Shown here: positions 34,175-44,239 of the stretch, piece by piece
How the letters are laid out: the number at the start of each line of letters is the position of its first letter
How positions within the stretch are numbered: the first letter of the stretch is position 1
Assembly: GCA_019745565.1 (NCBI GenBank)
Contig: JAIESW010000028.1
Location: 45,609-109,608, forward strand
Length of the DNA: 64,000 nucleotides
Source: Burkholderiales bacterium
GTDB lineage: Bacteria; Pseudomonadota; Gammaproteobacteria; Burkholderiales; Ga0077523
Reading direction: 5' to 3'
Notes under the pieces: model-generated
The model's database searches: none
The model's input: only the letters and a program-made list of their open reading frames with translations
Told to the model about the DNA's origin: nothing
Program-made: the position numbers and the translations under genes

Positions 34175-34518
34175 CGCAGTTCGGTCGTGGTCCCGTTCAG
34201 CGTGATGCGCTCGGCGCGCAGTTCGTCCGCCACGGTCTTGTGCGGATAGCCGACCACCGTGGCCGGCACGCCCGGCTTCAGGGCTTCGCGGGCGAGGCCC
34301 CGGTTCGCCATGCGCGAGGGCGGCGCCAACACGACCGTCCAGGTCTTGTCGTCGGTCTGCAGCCGGACGGTGCCGTGGGGGAACTCGTAGCTCGCCTCCG
34401 TGATGGTTCCGGTCAGGGTGAGCGGGCGATCGTCGGCGTACTGGCTCCAGCCATGGTGGGCCAGGGCGGGGAAAGCCAGAACGGCGGCCAGGCTGGCGAT
34501 GGCGGGTCGTCGATGCAT
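34171..34518 (-). CDS. Exported DUF6152-type protein
   Basis: 115 residues with a signal peptide ending FPALA before HHGWSQYADDRPLTLTG, the hallmark of DUF6152 proteins. The mature part is a small beta-rich domain, with segments such as GTITEASYEFPHGTVRL that resemble an OB fold. The exposed N-terminal double histidine suggests metal binding but this is inference. It overlaps the membrane-protein gene downstream, forming a two-gene unit. Confidence 0.75.
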   Translation of the reverse strand: MHRRPAIASLAAVLAFPALAHHGWSQYADDRPLTLTGTITEASYEFPHGTVRLQTDDKTWTVVLAPPSRMANRGLAREALKPGVPATVVGYPHKTVADELRAERITLNGTTTELR

Positions 34519-34644
34519 GGAGGGTCTCCTGTGTCCGTGTCGATCTTTACGACTTCCTGATGCGCCCTGGTCCGATCTCTACACCGGTTTGACGGGGCGC
34601 TGCCCACAATGACCGCACGATTTTCACAGCGTTCCCCTTTCGAC

Positions 34645-34737
34645 ATGGACATGCTCTTCCTGCTGGCCCTGGCCGCGATGACCGCCGCGATCGCGGGCCT
34701 GATCGAATTGTGCGGCCGTCTGGAAGCGAAACGATGA
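34645..34737 (+). CDS. Small membrane protein before kdpF
   Basis: A 30-codon ORF starting [18 protein letters not shown] and ending in a charged tail (CGRLEAKR). It is one hydrophobic helix with a positive end. It overlaps kdpF by four bases (ATGA) and so has the coupling expected of a real gene. Similar tiny ORFs are found before kdpF in other proteobacteria, to my recollection. It may be an accessory subunit of the Kdp complex; function unproven. Confidence 0.6.
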   Translation: MDMLFLLALAAMTAAIAGLIELCGRLEAKR

Positions 34738-34823
34738 CCTGGCTCCATCTGGTGGGCGGCCTCGTGGCTGCCGCACTGCTGATCTACCTCCTCATCGCAC
34801 TCTTCAACGCGGAGGACTTCTGA
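34734..34823 (+). CDS. kdpF: Potassium-transporting ATPase small subunit KdpF
   Basis: 29 residues, a single membrane helix: [20 protein letters not shown] followed by IALFNAEDF. The [20 protein letters not shown] end matches the KdpF pattern (LYLLVALLRPEKF-type). KdpF stabilises the KdpABC complex. It overlaps the preceding small ORF and shares one base with the kdpA start. Confidence 0.88.
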   Translation: MTWLHLVGGLVAAALLIYLLIALFNAEDF

Positions 34824-36631
34824 TGACCTCCCAGGCGTGGATTCTGTTGGCCGCCTTCCTGGGTGTCCTGTTCCTGCTCGCCTGGCCCCTGGGGCGCTGG
34901 CTTGCCGCGGTGGGCGAGGGGCGGCTGCCCCGCTGGCTCGCACCGCTGGTCCGCCTCGAGCAAGGCTTCTACCGGCTGGCGGGCGTCGATGCCGGAACCG
35001 GCATGGGCTGGAAGCAATACGCGCTGGCGCTGATCGCCTTCAATGTCCTCGGCGTGGTCGTCGTATATGCGCTGCAGCGCTGGCAGGCGTGGCTGCCGCT
35101 CAACCCGCAGGGCTTCGCTGCCGTGAGCCCGGACTCGGCGTTCAACACGGCGGTGAGCTTCGTCACCAACACCAACTGGCAGGGCTACGTGGGCGAGGCC
35201 ACCATGAGCTACCTCACCCAGATGGCGGCGCTCGCCGTGCAGAACTTCCTGTCGGCGGCCACCGGGATCGCCGTGGCCTATGCGCTGATCCGTGGCATCG
35301 CGGCACGCTCCAGTACCGCCATCGGCAACTTCTGGGTGGACGTGACGCGCATCACCGCGTACGTGCTCCTGCCGCTTTCGATCGTCTTCGCGCTGTTCCT
35401 GGTGAGCCAGGGCGCGATCCAGAACTTCGATGCCTATCAGGATGCCGCCACGGTCGAGCCGCTCACCTACCAGCAGGCGAAGGTGGGTGCCGACGGGCAG
35501 GCGGCGCAGGACGCGCAAGGCAATGCGGTACTGGAGGATGTCACCCGCAAGGCGCAGACGATTCCCATGGGCCCGGTAGCCTCGCAGGAGGCGATCAAGA
35601 TGCTGGGGACCAACGGCGGCGGCTACTTCAATGCGAATTCGGCATTCCCCTACGAGAACCCGACGCCGCTCGCCGATTTCGTCCAGATGCTGTCGATCTT
35701 CCTGATCCCGGCGGGGCTGGTGTTTGCCTTCGGCCGCATGGTGGGCGATCCGCGGCAGGGCTTCGCGGTACTCGCGGCCATGACGATCCTGTTCGTGGCG
35801 GCCGTGCTGATCGTCACGCCGCTGGAGCAGGCCGGCAATCCGCAACTGGCCGCGCTGGGAGTGGACCAGGCCGTGAGCGCCACGCAGTCCGGCGGCAACA
35901 TGGAGGGCAAGGAAACGCGCTTCGGCATCGCGGCCAGCACGCTCTTCGCCACCATCACCACGGCGGCGTCCTGCGGCGCCGTGAACGGCATGCACGATTC
36001 GTTCACGCCGCTCGGCGGTGCGGTCCCGCTGGTGATGATCCAGTTGGGCGAGGTGGTGTTCGGCGGCGTCGGTGCCGGTCTCTACGGCATGCTGATCTTC
36101 GCCATCCTCGCCGTGTTCATCGCCGGCCTGATGATCGGCCGCACGCCGGAGTACCTCGGCAAGAAGATCGAGGCCTACGAGATGAAGATGACGTCGGTGG
36201 CGATCCTCGTCACGCCGATCCTCGTGCTCGCCGGCACCGCGATCGCCGTGCTGGCCGACGCCGGCCGGGCGGGCATCGCCAATCCCGGCGCCCACGGCTT
36301 CTCCGAGATCCTCTACGCATTCAGTTCCGCGGCGAACAACAACGGCAGCGCCTTCGCGGGGCTGTCCGCCAATACGCCGTTCTACAACACGCTGCTGGCG
36401 ATCGTCATGTGGTTCGGCCGTTTCGCGGTCATCGTCCCGGTGCTGGCCATCGCCGGCAGCCTCGCCGCGAAGAAACGACTCACGCCCGGTGCCGGGACCT
36501 TGCCGACCCACGGTCCGCTGTTCGTCGTGCTGCTGATCGGTGTGGTGGTCCTCGTGGGCCTGCTCAACTACGTGCCGGCGCTGGCGCTGGGCCCGATCGT
36601 GGAACACCTGACGCTGGCTGCGGGCCGCTGA
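34823..36631 (+). CDS. kdpA: Potassium-transporting ATPase subunit KdpA
   Basis: Potassium-channel-like, K+-selective subunit of the high-affinity Kdp pump. 602 residues with about ten membrane helices. Selectivity-filter-type segments are visible in the four repeats, for example [54 protein letters not shown] and [14 protein letters not shown]. These blocks are all in expected order, so the subunit looks intact. The insertion around residues 210-240 is acidic and Gln/Ala-rich but within family variation. Confidence 0.97.
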   Translation: MTSQAWILLAAFLGVLFLLAWPLGRWLAAVGEGRLPRWLAPLVRLEQGFYRLAGVDAGTGMGWKQYALALIAFNVLGVVVVYALQRWQAWLPLNPQGFAAVSPDSAFNTAVSFVTNTNWQGYVGEATMSYLTQMAALAVQNFLSAATGIAVAYALIRGIAARSSTAIGNFWVDVTRITAYVLLPLSIVFALFLVSQGAIQNFDAYQDAATVEPLTYQQAKVGADGQAAQDAQGNAVLEDVTRKAQTIPMGPVASQEAIKMLGTNGGGYFNANSAFPYENPTPLADFVQMLSIFLIPAGLVFAFGRMVGDPRQGFAVLAAMTILFVAAVLIVTPLEQAGNPQLAALGVDQAVSATQSGGNMEGKETRFGIAASTLFATITTAASCGAVNGMHDSFTPLGGAVPLVMIQLGEVVFGGVGAGLYGMLIFAILAVFIAGLMIGRTPEYLGKKIEAYEMKMTSVAILVTPILVLAGTAIAVLADAGRAGIANPGAHGFSEILYAFSSAANNNGSAFAGLSANTPFYNTLLAIVMWFGRFAVIVPVLAIAGSLAAKKRLTPGAGTLPTHGPLFVVLLIGVVVLVGLLNYVPALALGPIVEHLTLAAGR

Positions 36632-36650
36632 GCCGCTGGAGCAACCGGAC

Positions 36651-38723
36651 ATGAGTCAAAGACCGACATTTTCGCTGTATGACCCGGCCCTGCTGCGCCC
36701 GGCGTTCGCGGGCGCATTCCGCAAACTGAATCCGCGCGACCAGTGGCGCAGTCCGGTGATGTTCGTGGTCTACGTGGGCGCGATCCTGACCACCGCGCTC
36801 TGGATCCAGGCGCTGGGCGGTGCCGGCGAAGCGCCGGCCGGTTTCATCCTCGGCATCGCGCTGTGGCTGTGGTTCACGGTGTTGTTCGCGAACTTCGCGG
36901 AAGCGCTGGCCGAAGGCCGCAGCCGTGCTCAGGCAGCGTCGCTGCGTGGTCTGCGAAAGGCCTCGTGGGCGAAACGGCTGCAGCAGCCACAGCACGATGC
37001 GACCTGGTTCCCGACCGATGCGGCGGAACTCAAGCGCGGCGACGTGGTGCTGGTGGAGCCGGGCGACCTGATTCCGCTCGACGGCGAGGTCATCGAGGGT
37101 GTGGCCTCGGTGGACGAGAGTGCCATCACCGGCGAATCCGCACCGGTGATCCGCGAATCCGGCGGCGACTTCGCCGCGGTCACGGGCGGCACGCGGGTGC
37201 TCTCGGACTGGCTGGTGATCCGCATCACCGTGAACCCGGGCGAGTCGTTCCTCGACCGGATGATCGCCATGGTGGAAGGTGCCAGCCGCCACAAGACGCC
37301 GAACGAGATCGCGCTCAACATCCTGCTGGTGGCGCTGACCATCGTGTTCCTGGTGGTCACCGTCACGCTGCTGCCCATGTCCCTCTTCAGCGTGGCGATG
37401 GCGAAGACGGGTTCCGCAGTCACCATCACGGCGCTCATCGCGTTGCTCGTCTGCCTGATTCCCACCACGATCGGGGCGCTGCTGTCGGCCATCGGCGTGG
37501 CCGGCATGAGCCGGATGATGCAGGCCAACGTGATCGCCACATCCGGCCGCGCCGTGGAGGCGGCCGGTGACGTGGACGTGCTGCTGCTCGACAAGACCGG
37601 CACCATCACCCTCGGCAACCGGCAGGCCTCCGCCTTTCTGCCGGCGGGCGGCGTCACGGAGCGGCAACTGGCGGACGCCGCTCAGCTCGCGTCGCTCGCC
37701 GACGAGACGCCGGAAGGCCGCAGCATCGTGGTGCTGGCGAAGCAGAAGTTCAACCTGCGCGAGCGCGAACTCGCAGCGCTCGACGCGGCGTTCGTCCCGT
37801 TCACCGCCCAGACCCGGATGAGCGGCGTGGACATCGGCACCCAGCGGAGCATCCGCAAGGGCGCAGGCGACGCGATCCGCCGGTACGTGGAGGCGCTGGG
37901 CGGCGTGTTCCCGTCCGAGGTCACCCGGGTGATCGAGGAGGTCGCCCGGCGCGGCAGCACGCCGCTGGTGGTGGCCGAGGGCAGCCGTGTGCTCGGCGCG
38001 ATCGAATTGAAGGACATCGTGAAGGGGGGCATCAAGGAGCGCTTCGCGGAATTGCGGCGCATGGGTATCCGTACCGTGATGATCACCGGCGACAACAAGC
38101 TCACCGCTGCGGCCATCGCGGCCGAGGCCGGCGTCGACGATTTTCTGGCGGAAGCCACACCCGAGGCGAAGCTCGCGCTGATTCGCGAGTTCCAGGCGGA
38201 GGGTCGCCTGGTGGCCATGACCGGCGACGGGACCAACGACGCGCCCGCGCTCGCCCAGGCCGACGTGGCGGTGGCCATGAACACCGGCACCCAGGCGGCC
38301 AAGGAAGCCGGCAACATGGTGGACCTCGACTCGAATCCCACGAAGCTGCTGGAGATCGTGGAGACGGGCAAGCAGCTCCTGATGACCCGCGGCTCGCTCA
38401 CCACGTTCTCCATCGCGAACGACGTGGCGAAGTACTTCGCGATCATTCCGGCGGCGTTCGCGACCACCTACCCGCAGTTGCATGCTCTCGACGTCATGGC
38501 GCTCACGAGCCCGTCCTCGGCGATCCTGTCGGCCGTGATCTTCAACGCGCTCATCATCATCTTCCTGATCCCGCTGGCCTTGAAGGGCGTGCGGTATCGC
38601 CCCATCGGTGCCGCTGCCCTTCTGCGGCGCAACGTCCTGATCTACGGCTTCGGCGGTCTGGTTGTCCCGTTCATCGGCATCAAGCTGATCGACGTGCTGC
38701 TGGCCGCCACCGGACTCGCGTGA
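36651..38723 (+). CDS. kdpB: Potassium-transporting ATPase ATP-binding subunit KdpB
   Basis: P-type ATPase subunit that energises K+ uptake. 690 residues. The actuator-domain motif is ITGESAPV, the phosphorylation site [10 protein letters not shown] has its aspartate at about residue 314, and the hinge motif is [22 protein letters not shown]. The KdpB-specific [11 protein letters not shown] is also present. Twenty bases separate it from kdpA and ten from kdpC. Confidence 0.98.
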   Translation: MSQRPTFSLYDPALLRPAFAGAFRKLNPRDQWRSPVMFVVYVGAILTTALWIQALGGAGEAPAGFILGIALWLWFTVLFANFAEALAEGRSRAQAASLRGLRKASWAKRLQQPQHDATWFPTDAAELKRGDVVLVEPGDLIPLDGEVIEGVASVDESAITGESAPVIRESGGDFAAVTGGTRVLSDWLVIRITVNPGESFLDRMIAMVEGASRHKTPNEIALNILLVALTIVFLVVTVTLLPMSLFSVAMAKTGSAVTITALIALLVCLIPTTIGALLSAIGVAGMSRMMQANVIATSGRAVEAAGDVDVLLLDKTGTITLGNRQASAFLPAGGVTERQLADAAQLASLADETPEGRSIVVLAKQKFNLRERELAALDAAFVPFTAQTRMSGVDIGTQRSIRKGAGDAIRRYVEALGGVFPSEVTRVIEEVARRGSTPLVVAEGSRVLGAIELKDIVKGGIKERFAELRRMGIRTVMITGDNKLTAAAIAAEAGVDDFLAEATPEAKLALIREFQAEGRLVAMTGDGTNDAPALAQADVAVAMNTGTQAAKEAGNMVDLDSNPTKLLEIVETGKQLLMTRGSLTTFSIANDVAKYFAIIPAAFATTYPQLHALDVMALTSPSSAILSAVIFNALIIIFLIPLALKGVRYRPIGAAALLRRNVLIYGFGGLVVPFIGIKLIDVLLAATGLA

Positions 38724-38733
38724 GGTCCCCGTC

Positions 38734-39309
38734 ATGAAAGCGATCATGCGTCCCCTGCTGGTCTCGTTCCTCGTCCTGTTGCTGCTGACGGGCATCGTCT
38801 ATCCACTGACCGTCTGGGGTCTCGCGCGCACCGTGTTTCCCTGGCAGGCGTCGGGCAGCCTGCTCACTCGCGACGGTCGCGTCATCGGCTCCGCAGTGAT
38901 CGGCCAACATTTCAGCGACCCGCGGCACTTCTGGAGCCGCCCGTCGGCGACCGGTCCGTTCCCGTACAACGCGGCGGCCTCGGGCGGATCCAACCAAGGG
39001 CCGCTCAATCCGGCACTGATCGACGCAGTCAAGGCGCGCATCGACGCGCTCCGGGCGGCCGACCCGGGCAATGCGGCGCCGATACCGGTGGATCTCGTGA
39101 CGGCCTCGGGCAGCGGCGTCGACCCCCACATCAGCGTCGCGGCCGCGCGTTACCAGGCCCGCCGCGTGGCGCGGTCGCGCGGACTGACACCCGATCGCGT
39201 GTACCGGCTGATCGACGAGGCGACCGAAGAGCAGATGTTCGGCTTCCTCGGGGAACCGCGGGTGAACGTGCTCAGGCTCAATCTCGGGCTCGAGGCGTTG
39301 CGCCCGTAA
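38734..39309 (+). CDS. kdpC: Potassium-transporting ATPase subunit KdpC
   Basis: Single-span subunit that bridges KdpA and KdpB. 191 residues: one N-terminal membrane helix (about residues 8-30) and an extracytoplasmic domain containing IGSAVIGQHFSDPRHFWSRPS, SGGSNQGPLNP and ASGSGVDPHISVAAARYQ, all diagnostic for KdpC. Confidence 0.97.
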   Translation: MKAIMRPLLVSFLVLLLLTGIVYPLTVWGLARTVFPWQASGSLLTRDGRVIGSAVIGQHFSDPRHFWSRPSATGPFPYNAAASGGSNQGPLNPALIDAVKARIDALRAADPGNAAPIPVDLVTASGSGVDPHISVAAARYQARRVARSRGLTPDRVYRLIDEATEEQMFGFLGEPRVNVLRLNLGLEALRP

Positions 39310-39451
39310 GGGACGCCGGGCAGCCGGTAGAATTGCCGCATGGTCCTGTCCCGCTGCCGGGTATCGGTGCAAGGCCGCGATTGCCGTCCCTCCGACTGCG
39401 CCGTCCGGAGCGGCACGTGCTGATCCGTTGCAGCACGACCGGGCCCACGCG

Positions 39452-42169
39452 ATGGCTGTAACGCCGTCCGACGGCAGGCCCGATCCCGACGCGCTGCTGG
39501 CACAGTTGCGCGGCGAGGAAGTCCGGGCCTTGCGCGGACGGTTGCGCATCTATTTCGGTTCCTCGGCCGGGGTCGGCAAGACCTACGCGATGCTGCTCGC
39601 CGCGCGCAAGCGGAAGTCCGAAGGTGTCGACGTGGTGGCCGGTGTGGTCGAGACCCATGGCCGCAGCGAAACCGCGGTGCTGCTGGAAACGCTCGAGGTC
39701 CTCCCGCTTTCGCAGATCGAGTATCGCGGGCGCACGCTCGGGGAGTTCGACCTGGACGGGGCACTCGCCCGGCGCCCGACGCTGATCCTGGTGGACGAGC
39801 TTGCGCATTCGAACGTGCCCGGCTCGCGTCATCCGAAACGCTGGCAGGACGTGGAGGAGCTCCTCGCTGCCGGCATCGACGTATACACGACGCTCAACGT
39901 CCAGCACCTGGAGAGTCTGAACGACGTCGTCGGCGGCATCACCGGCATCCGCGTGAACGAGACTTTGCCGGACACTTTCTTCGATGCAGCGGACGAAGTG
40001 GTGCTGGTGGATACGCCGGCGGAGGAACTGCTCGCGCGCCTCGAGGCCGGCAAGATCTATCTGCCGGCGCAGGCGGAGCGCGCCGCGCGCAACTTCTTCC
40101 GCAAGGGCAACCTCATGGCCCTGCGCGAGTTGGCGTTGCGCCGCACGGCCGATCGCGTCGAGGACGACGTGCAGGCCTATCGGAGCGACCGCGCCATCGC
40201 GCCGGTCTGGAAGACCGAAGCCGCGCTGCTGTGCTGCGTCGGACCTCGCGAAGGCGCGGAGCACGTGGTGCGAAGCGCGGCCAGGCTGGCGCAGCAACTG
40301 GCCGTGGCCTGGCATGCGGTGTATGTGGAGACGCCGGCCCTGCAGCGACTCGACAGCACCGCACGCGAACGCATCCTCGAGACGGTGAAGCTGGCGGAGG
40401 AACTGGGCGCGACGACCGCGGTGCTCCCGGCGCAGGACGCGGCCACGGCGCTGATCGAGCATGCCCGGGCTCACAACCTGTCGAAGGTCGTCCTCGGGCG
40501 CAACGCTGCGGGGTGGTGGCGCCGCGGCGGCTCGCTGCGCCGGCGCATCGCCGAACGCGCTGCCGATGTGGACGTGATCGAGCTCGGCGATGGGCACCGG
40601 CCTCAGGCCGAAGTGAAGGGTGACCGGACCGCCGAGCGTCGCGCCGCCGAACCGGGCCACGAATCGTGGCGCCGCTATGCGTGGGCGGTGGCGGTCTGCG
40701 TGGTGACCACGCTGCTGGCAGTGCCGCTGGTGGGCGTGCTCGAACTCGCCAACATCGTGATGCTGTTCCTGCTCTCCGTGGTGGGGGTCGCCGTGGCGCT
40801 GGGGCGGGGTCCGGCTGTCCTGGCGGCGTTCGTCAACGTGGCTGCCTTCGACTTCTTCTGCGTGCCGCCGCGCCTGTCGTTCGCCGTCTCCGACGTCGAG
40901 TATCTGCTGACGTTCTTCGTGATGCTGGTGGTGGGGCTGGTGACCGGACAACTCACCGCCGGTCTGCGCTACCAGGCGCGCGTGGCGACGCATCGCGAAG
41001 CGCGCTCGCGCGCCCTGTACGAACTCGCGCGCGATCTTTCCAACGTGCTGCTCGCCGACCGAGTGGTGGAACTGGCGCAGCAGGCCATCGCCCGGGAATT
41101 TCGCGCGCGGGTCGCGATCAGCGTCTTGACGCAGGACGACCGCCTGCAGCCGCCAGTGCCGCCCATCGACGACTTCGACGTCGGCACCGCGCGCTGGGCG
41201 CTCGACCACAATCGCGAGGCCGGTCTCGGGTCCGACACGCTGCCGGGCAGCGCCTGGCTCTACGTGCCGCTGAAAGGGCCGATGCGCACGCGCGGTGTGC
41301 TGGGCCTCAAGCCGGACGCGGCACGGTTCCTGATGGTGCCGGAGCAGCGCCGGCAGCTCGAGACCTTCGCCGCGTTGACCGCCATGGCGCTGGAGCGCGT
41401 GCACTACGTGGAGGTGGCGCAGAAAGCCACCGTGCAGATCGAGTCGGAGCGCCTGCGCAATTCGCTGCTGGCCGCGCTGTCCCACGACCTGCGTACACCG
41501 CTCGCGGCGCTGGTGGGATTGTCCGATGCGCTGGCGCTGTCGCATCCCAGGCTCGGCGACGTGCAGGCGGGTCTTGCCGACGCCATTCGCGAAGAGGCGA
41601 CGCGCATGAGCAACCTGGTGAACAACCTGCTCGACATGGCGCGCATCCAGAGCGGCGAGATCCGGCTGCGCCGCGAATGGCAGTCGATGGAAGAGTTGAT
41701 CGGCGCGGCGATTCACGCCACGCGCCGGGTGCTGGGCGAGCGCCACGTCACGGTCAGGTTGGCGCCAGGCCTGCCTTTGGTAGAGTGCGACGCGATTCTC
41801 ATCGAGCGCGTACTGGCAAATCTGCTGGAGAACGCCGCCAAGTTCTCGCCGGCGGACACGCCGGTGGAGGTGGCGGCACGGGTGGAGGGAGACAGCATGC
41901 GCGTCAGCGTGGCGGACCGCGGGCCCGGCGTTCCCAAGGGGCAAGAGGAAGCGATCTTCGAAAAGTTCACACGCGGCAACGCCGAATCGGCCACGCCGGG
42001 CGTGGGCCTCGGGCTCGCGATCTGTCGCGCCATCGTCGAGGCCCATCGCGGGCGCATCCGGGTCGAAGCGGCCGCACCGACGGGCGCCGTCTTCGTTTTC
42101 GCATTGCCGCTGGGTACACCGCCGCTCGTGGACCCTGCGGACGAGGTCGACCCGGAGCCGGTGCGCTGA
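39452..42169 (+). CDS. kdpD: Osmosensitive K+ channel sensor histidine kinase KdpD
   Basis: Membrane sensor kinase that phosphorylates KdpE when external potassium is low. 905 residues. The N-terminal KdpD domain has Walker A GSSAGVGKT (residues 36-44); a USP-like domain follows (about 230-370); four membrane helices span about 405-500; a GAF-like region precedes the kinase core with ALSHDLRTPLAAL (phosphohistidine near residue 678) and the ATPase motifs LENAAKFS and GVGLGLAICRAI. I chose ATG 39452; TTG 39428 is possible. The gap to kdpC is about 140 bases, so kdpDE may have their own promoter. Confidence 0.96.
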   Translation: MAVTPSDGRPDPDALLAQLRGEEVRALRGRLRIYFGSSAGVGKTYAMLLAARKRKSEGVDVVAGVVETHGRSETAVLLETLEVLPLSQIEYRGRTLGEFDLDGALARRPTLILVDELAHSNVPGSRHPKRWQDVEELLAAGIDVYTTLNVQHLESLNDVVGGITGIRVNETLPDTFFDAADEVVLVDTPAEELLARLEAGKIYLPAQAERAARNFFRKGNLMALRELALRRTADRVEDDVQAYRSDRAIAPVWKTEAALLCCVGPREGAEHVVRSAARLAQQLAVAWHAVYVETPALQRLDSTARERILETVKLAEELGATTAVLPAQDAATALIEHARAHNLSKVVLGRNAAGWWRRGGSLRRRIAERAADVDVIELGDGHRPQAEVKGDRTAERRAAEPGHESWRRYAWAVAVCVVTTLLAVPLVGVLELANIVMLFLLSVVGVAVALGRGPAVLAAFVNVAAFDFFCVPPRLSFAVSDVEYLLTFFVMLVVGLVTGQLTAGLRYQARVATHREARSRALYELARDLSNVLLADRVVELAQQAIAREFRARVAISVLTQDDRLQPPVPPIDDFDVGTARWALDHNREAGLGSDTLPGSAWLYVPLKGPMRTRGVLGLKPDAARFLMVPEQRRQLETFAALTAMALERVHYVEVAQKATVQIESERLRNSLLAALSHDLRTPLAALVGLSDALALSHPRLGDVQAGLADAIREEATRMSNLVNNLLDMARIQSGEIRLRREWQSMEELIGAAIHATRRVLGERHVTVRLAPGLPLVECDAILIERVLANLLENAAKFSPADTPVEVAARVEGDSMRVSVADRGPGVPKGQEEAIFEKFTRGNAESATPGVGLGLAICRAIVEAHRGRIRVEAAAPTGAVFVFALPLGTPPLVDPADEVDPEPVR

Positions 42170-42861
42170 TGGCCGAGCCGCATCCGGTGGCGCTGATCGT
42201 GGAGGACGAGCGGCAGATCCGCCACTTCGTCCGCACGGCGCTGGAGGCGGAGGGCTGGCAGGTGCACGAAGCGGAGACGGTGAAGCAGGGCCTGGTGGAA
42301 GCGGGTACGCGCCGGCCGGATCTCGTGATCGCCGATCTCGGTCTGCCCGATGGGGACGGCGTGGACATGATCCGCGAACTGCGGAACTGGTCGTCGGTGA
42401 CGGTGATCGTGCTGTCGGCCCGCTCCGACGAAACCGAGAAGGTGCGGGCGCTGGACGCGGGCGCCGATGATTTCATCACCAAGCCCTTCGGCGTGGCGGA
42501 GTTGCTCGCAAGGGTGCGTGCGAACCGCCGCCGCCAGCAGGCGGCGCGCACCGACGCATCGGAGATCTTCCGCTTCGGAGCGGTCGAGATCGACTTCGCG
42601 TCGCGTGTCGTGCGCAAGTCCGGGCAGGAAGTGCACCTCACGCCCATCGAGTACCGGCTGCTCGGCGTACTGGCGGCCAACGCCGGACGCGTGCTGACCC
42701 ATCGATACCTGCTGCGCGAGGTGTGGGGGCCCAGCCATGCGGAGAGCACGCACTACCTGCGCGTGTACATGGGACAGCTGCGGCAGAAGCTGGAGGACGA
42801 TCCGGCCCAGCCGGTGCACATCCTCACCGAGACCGCGGTCGGCTATCGGCTGGTCGCGTAG
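42169..42861 (+). CDS. kdpE: Response regulator KdpE
   Basis: OmpR-type regulator of the kdp operon. 230 residues: receiver domain with acidic pocket EDE (12-14), phospho-acceptor D56 in IADLGLPDGDG and FITKPFG near residue 103, then a winged helix with TPIEYRLLGVLAANAGRVLTH and the wing TETAVGYRLV. The start ATG overlaps the kdpD stop by one base. A KdpE operator before kdpF could not be identified by eye. Confidence 0.97.
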   Translation: MAEPHPVALIVEDERQIRHFVRTALEAEGWQVHEAETVKQGLVEAGTRRPDLVIADLGLPDGDGVDMIRELRNWSSVTVIVLSARSDETEKVRALDAGADDFITKPFGVAELLARVRANRRRQQAARTDASEIFRFGAVEIDFASRVVRKSGQEVHLTPIEYRLLGVLAANAGRVLTHRYLLREVWGPSHAESTHYLRVYMGQLRQKLEDDPAQPVHILTETAVGYRLVA

Positions 42862-42959
42862 CGTCCGACCGGCAGCGCCGACGGGCCGATGATAGACTCC
42901 CATCTCGTACAGCCATGAAACCGGTGCGCCTGGATTGCCGCGCACCGATCGAAACGACG

Positions 42960-43214
42960 ATGCTCAACGTGCTCTATTTCGCGCGCCTGCGGGAGTCGCT
43001 GGGGCGCGATACCGAAAAGATCGATCTGCCGCCGGGTGTGGCCGACGTCGCCGGGCTCACGGCCTGGCTGCGTACGCGCGGCGAAGCCTGGGAACGCGAA
43101 CTCGCGCCGGGGCGCAGCTGGCGGGTGGCGGTCAACCAGGACATGGCACGCGGCGATTCGCCGGTTCGTGACGGTGACGAGGTGGCGTTCTTTCCGCCGG
43201 TGACCGGAGGCTGA
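42960..43214 (+). CDS. moaD: Molybdopterin synthase sulfur carrier subunit
   Basis: Ubiquitin-like protein whose C-terminal thiocarboxylate supplies sulfur for molybdopterin. 84 residues, beginning LNVLYFARLRESLG and ending in the essential double glycine (FFPPVTGG). I chose ATG 42960, which gives the family N-terminus; an in-frame ATG at 42915 would add 15 residues. It is followed at three bases by moaE, its catalytic partner. Confidence 0.95.
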   Translation: MLNVLYFARLRESLGRDTEKIDLPPGVADVAGLTAWLRTRGEAWERELAPGRSWRVAVNQDMARGDSPVRDGDEVAFFPPVTGG

Positions 43215-43217
43215 CGC

Positions 43218-43709
43218 GTGAACGACCTCGCCCGTCCCGGCCTGCGCAGCGAAGGTGCGACCGTGATCCGCGTCCAGACGGAGGATTTCGACGTCGGCGC
43301 CGAGATCGCACGCCTGCGCGCCGGCAATCCGCGCGTCGGTGCCGTCGCGAGCTTCGTCGGCGTCTGCCGCGATCTGAACGACGGCGCTGCGGTGGCGGAG
43401 ATGACCCTCGAGCACTATCCCGGCATGACCGAGAAGGCGCTGGACGGGATCGCCCGCGAGGCACGCGAGCGGTGGGACATCATCGACATCGCGATGGTGC
43501 ACCGGATCGGCCCCATGCGGCCGACCGACCAGATCGTGCTGGTCATCGTGACCAGCGCGCATCGGGGCGAGGCCTTCGCTGCCTGCGAGTTCCTGATGGA
43601 CTACCTAAAGACGCGCGCACCGTTCTGGAAGAAGGAGCGCACGCCGGAGGGTGAACGCTGGGTCGACGCGCGTGCCAGCGACGACGCGGCAGCGGAGCGG
43701 TGGTCTTGA
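43218..43709 (+). CDS. moaE: Molybdopterin synthase catalytic subunit
   Basis: Converts cyclic pyranopterin monophosphate to molybdopterin with MoaD-thiocarboxylate. 163 residues with VQTEDFDVGAEIARL, GAVASFVGVCRD, the catalytic-pocket helix and the conserved KTRAPFWKKE. GGAGG lies seven bases before GTG 43218; GTG 43263 would give a length nearer to shorter homologues. The following regulator gene starts inside the moaE stop. Confidence 0.96.
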   Translation: MNDLARPGLRSEGATVIRVQTEDFDVGAEIARLRAGNPRVGAVASFVGVCRDLNDGAAVAEMTLEHYPGMTEKALDGIAREARERWDIIDIAMVHRIGPMRPTDQIVLVIVTSAHRGEAFAACEFLMDYLKTRAPFWKKERTPEGERWVDARASDDAAAERWS

Positions 43710-44104
43710 GCGAAACCGCACTGCGCCCGCGCAAACGCGCGGCGGCGGCCAAGGCGCCGAAGCCGCAGATCCGCATCCTGTTCCGCAAGGCCATCGCCAT
43801 GGGGCCGGGAAAAGCGGCGCTGCTCGAGGCGATCGACCGGACCGGTTCCATCTCGGCCGCCGCACGCGATCTGGAGATGTCCTATCGCCGCGCCTGGCTG
43901 CTGGTGGACACGATGAACCAGTGCTTCAAGCAGCCGCTCGTCTCCACCGAGACGGGGGGGCAGCGAGGCGGCGGCGCGCACATCACCGAGTTCGGTCACG
44001 ATGTACTGCGCCGGTACCTCGAGATGGAAGCCAAGGCAGCAGCTTCGGTGGAAGGGGAGATGGCGCAGTTCGTGAAGCTGATGTCGAAGACCGCCGTCGC
44101 GTGA
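43706..44104 (+). CDS. ModE-like regulator, HTH domain only (first copy)
   Basis: 132 residues corresponding to the N-terminal DNA-binding domain of ModE, a LysR-like winged helix with GPGKAALLEAIDRTGSISAA and ARDLEMSYRRAWLLVDTMN. E. coli ModE continues with two Mop (TOBE) domains that bind molybdate; this protein ends after the helical linker, so it has no visible ligand site. TTG 43706 is chosen because GGAG is eight bases upstream and it overlaps the moaE stop; GTG 43700 is too close to the ribosome-binding site. Cotranscription with moaDE is likely. Confidence 0.85.
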   Translation: MSETALRPRKRAAAAKAPKPQIRILFRKAIAMGPGKAALLEAIDRTGSISAAARDLEMSYRRAWLLVDTMNQCFKQPLVSTETGGQRGGGAHITEFGHDVLRRYLEMEAKAAASVEGEMAQFVKLMSKTAVA

Positions 44105-44215
44105 CGCGTCCAAGGCGTGGCCCCGGACGGCCGCGAGGCGCCGCCGGTTTCCCTTTGGTGTCGAGGCGCTTGGTAGCGCCAGGTCGGCTGGCCTCTTTCC
44201 GAATGCCATCGGCTT

Positions 44216-44239
44216 CGCTATATTGAAAAGTATATAGCG
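44216..44239. promoter_or_regulatory. ModE-type operator before second modE-like gene
   Basis: CGCTATAT (44216-44223), eight bases TGAAAAGT, ATATAGCG (44232-44239): perfect 8-base arms. The geometry and sequence match the known E. coli ModE operator upstream of modA (CGTTATAT-N8-ACATAACG). It is the only AT-rich island in a 273-base gap without other genes, and would also cover a -10-like TATATA. Suggests autoregulation of the downstream gene. Confidence 0.75.

Noticed and set aside
34519..34644. KdpE operator before kdpF
   Set aside because: No sequence close to known KdpE sites was convincing by eye; a -35-like TTGACG has no matching -10 at proper distance.
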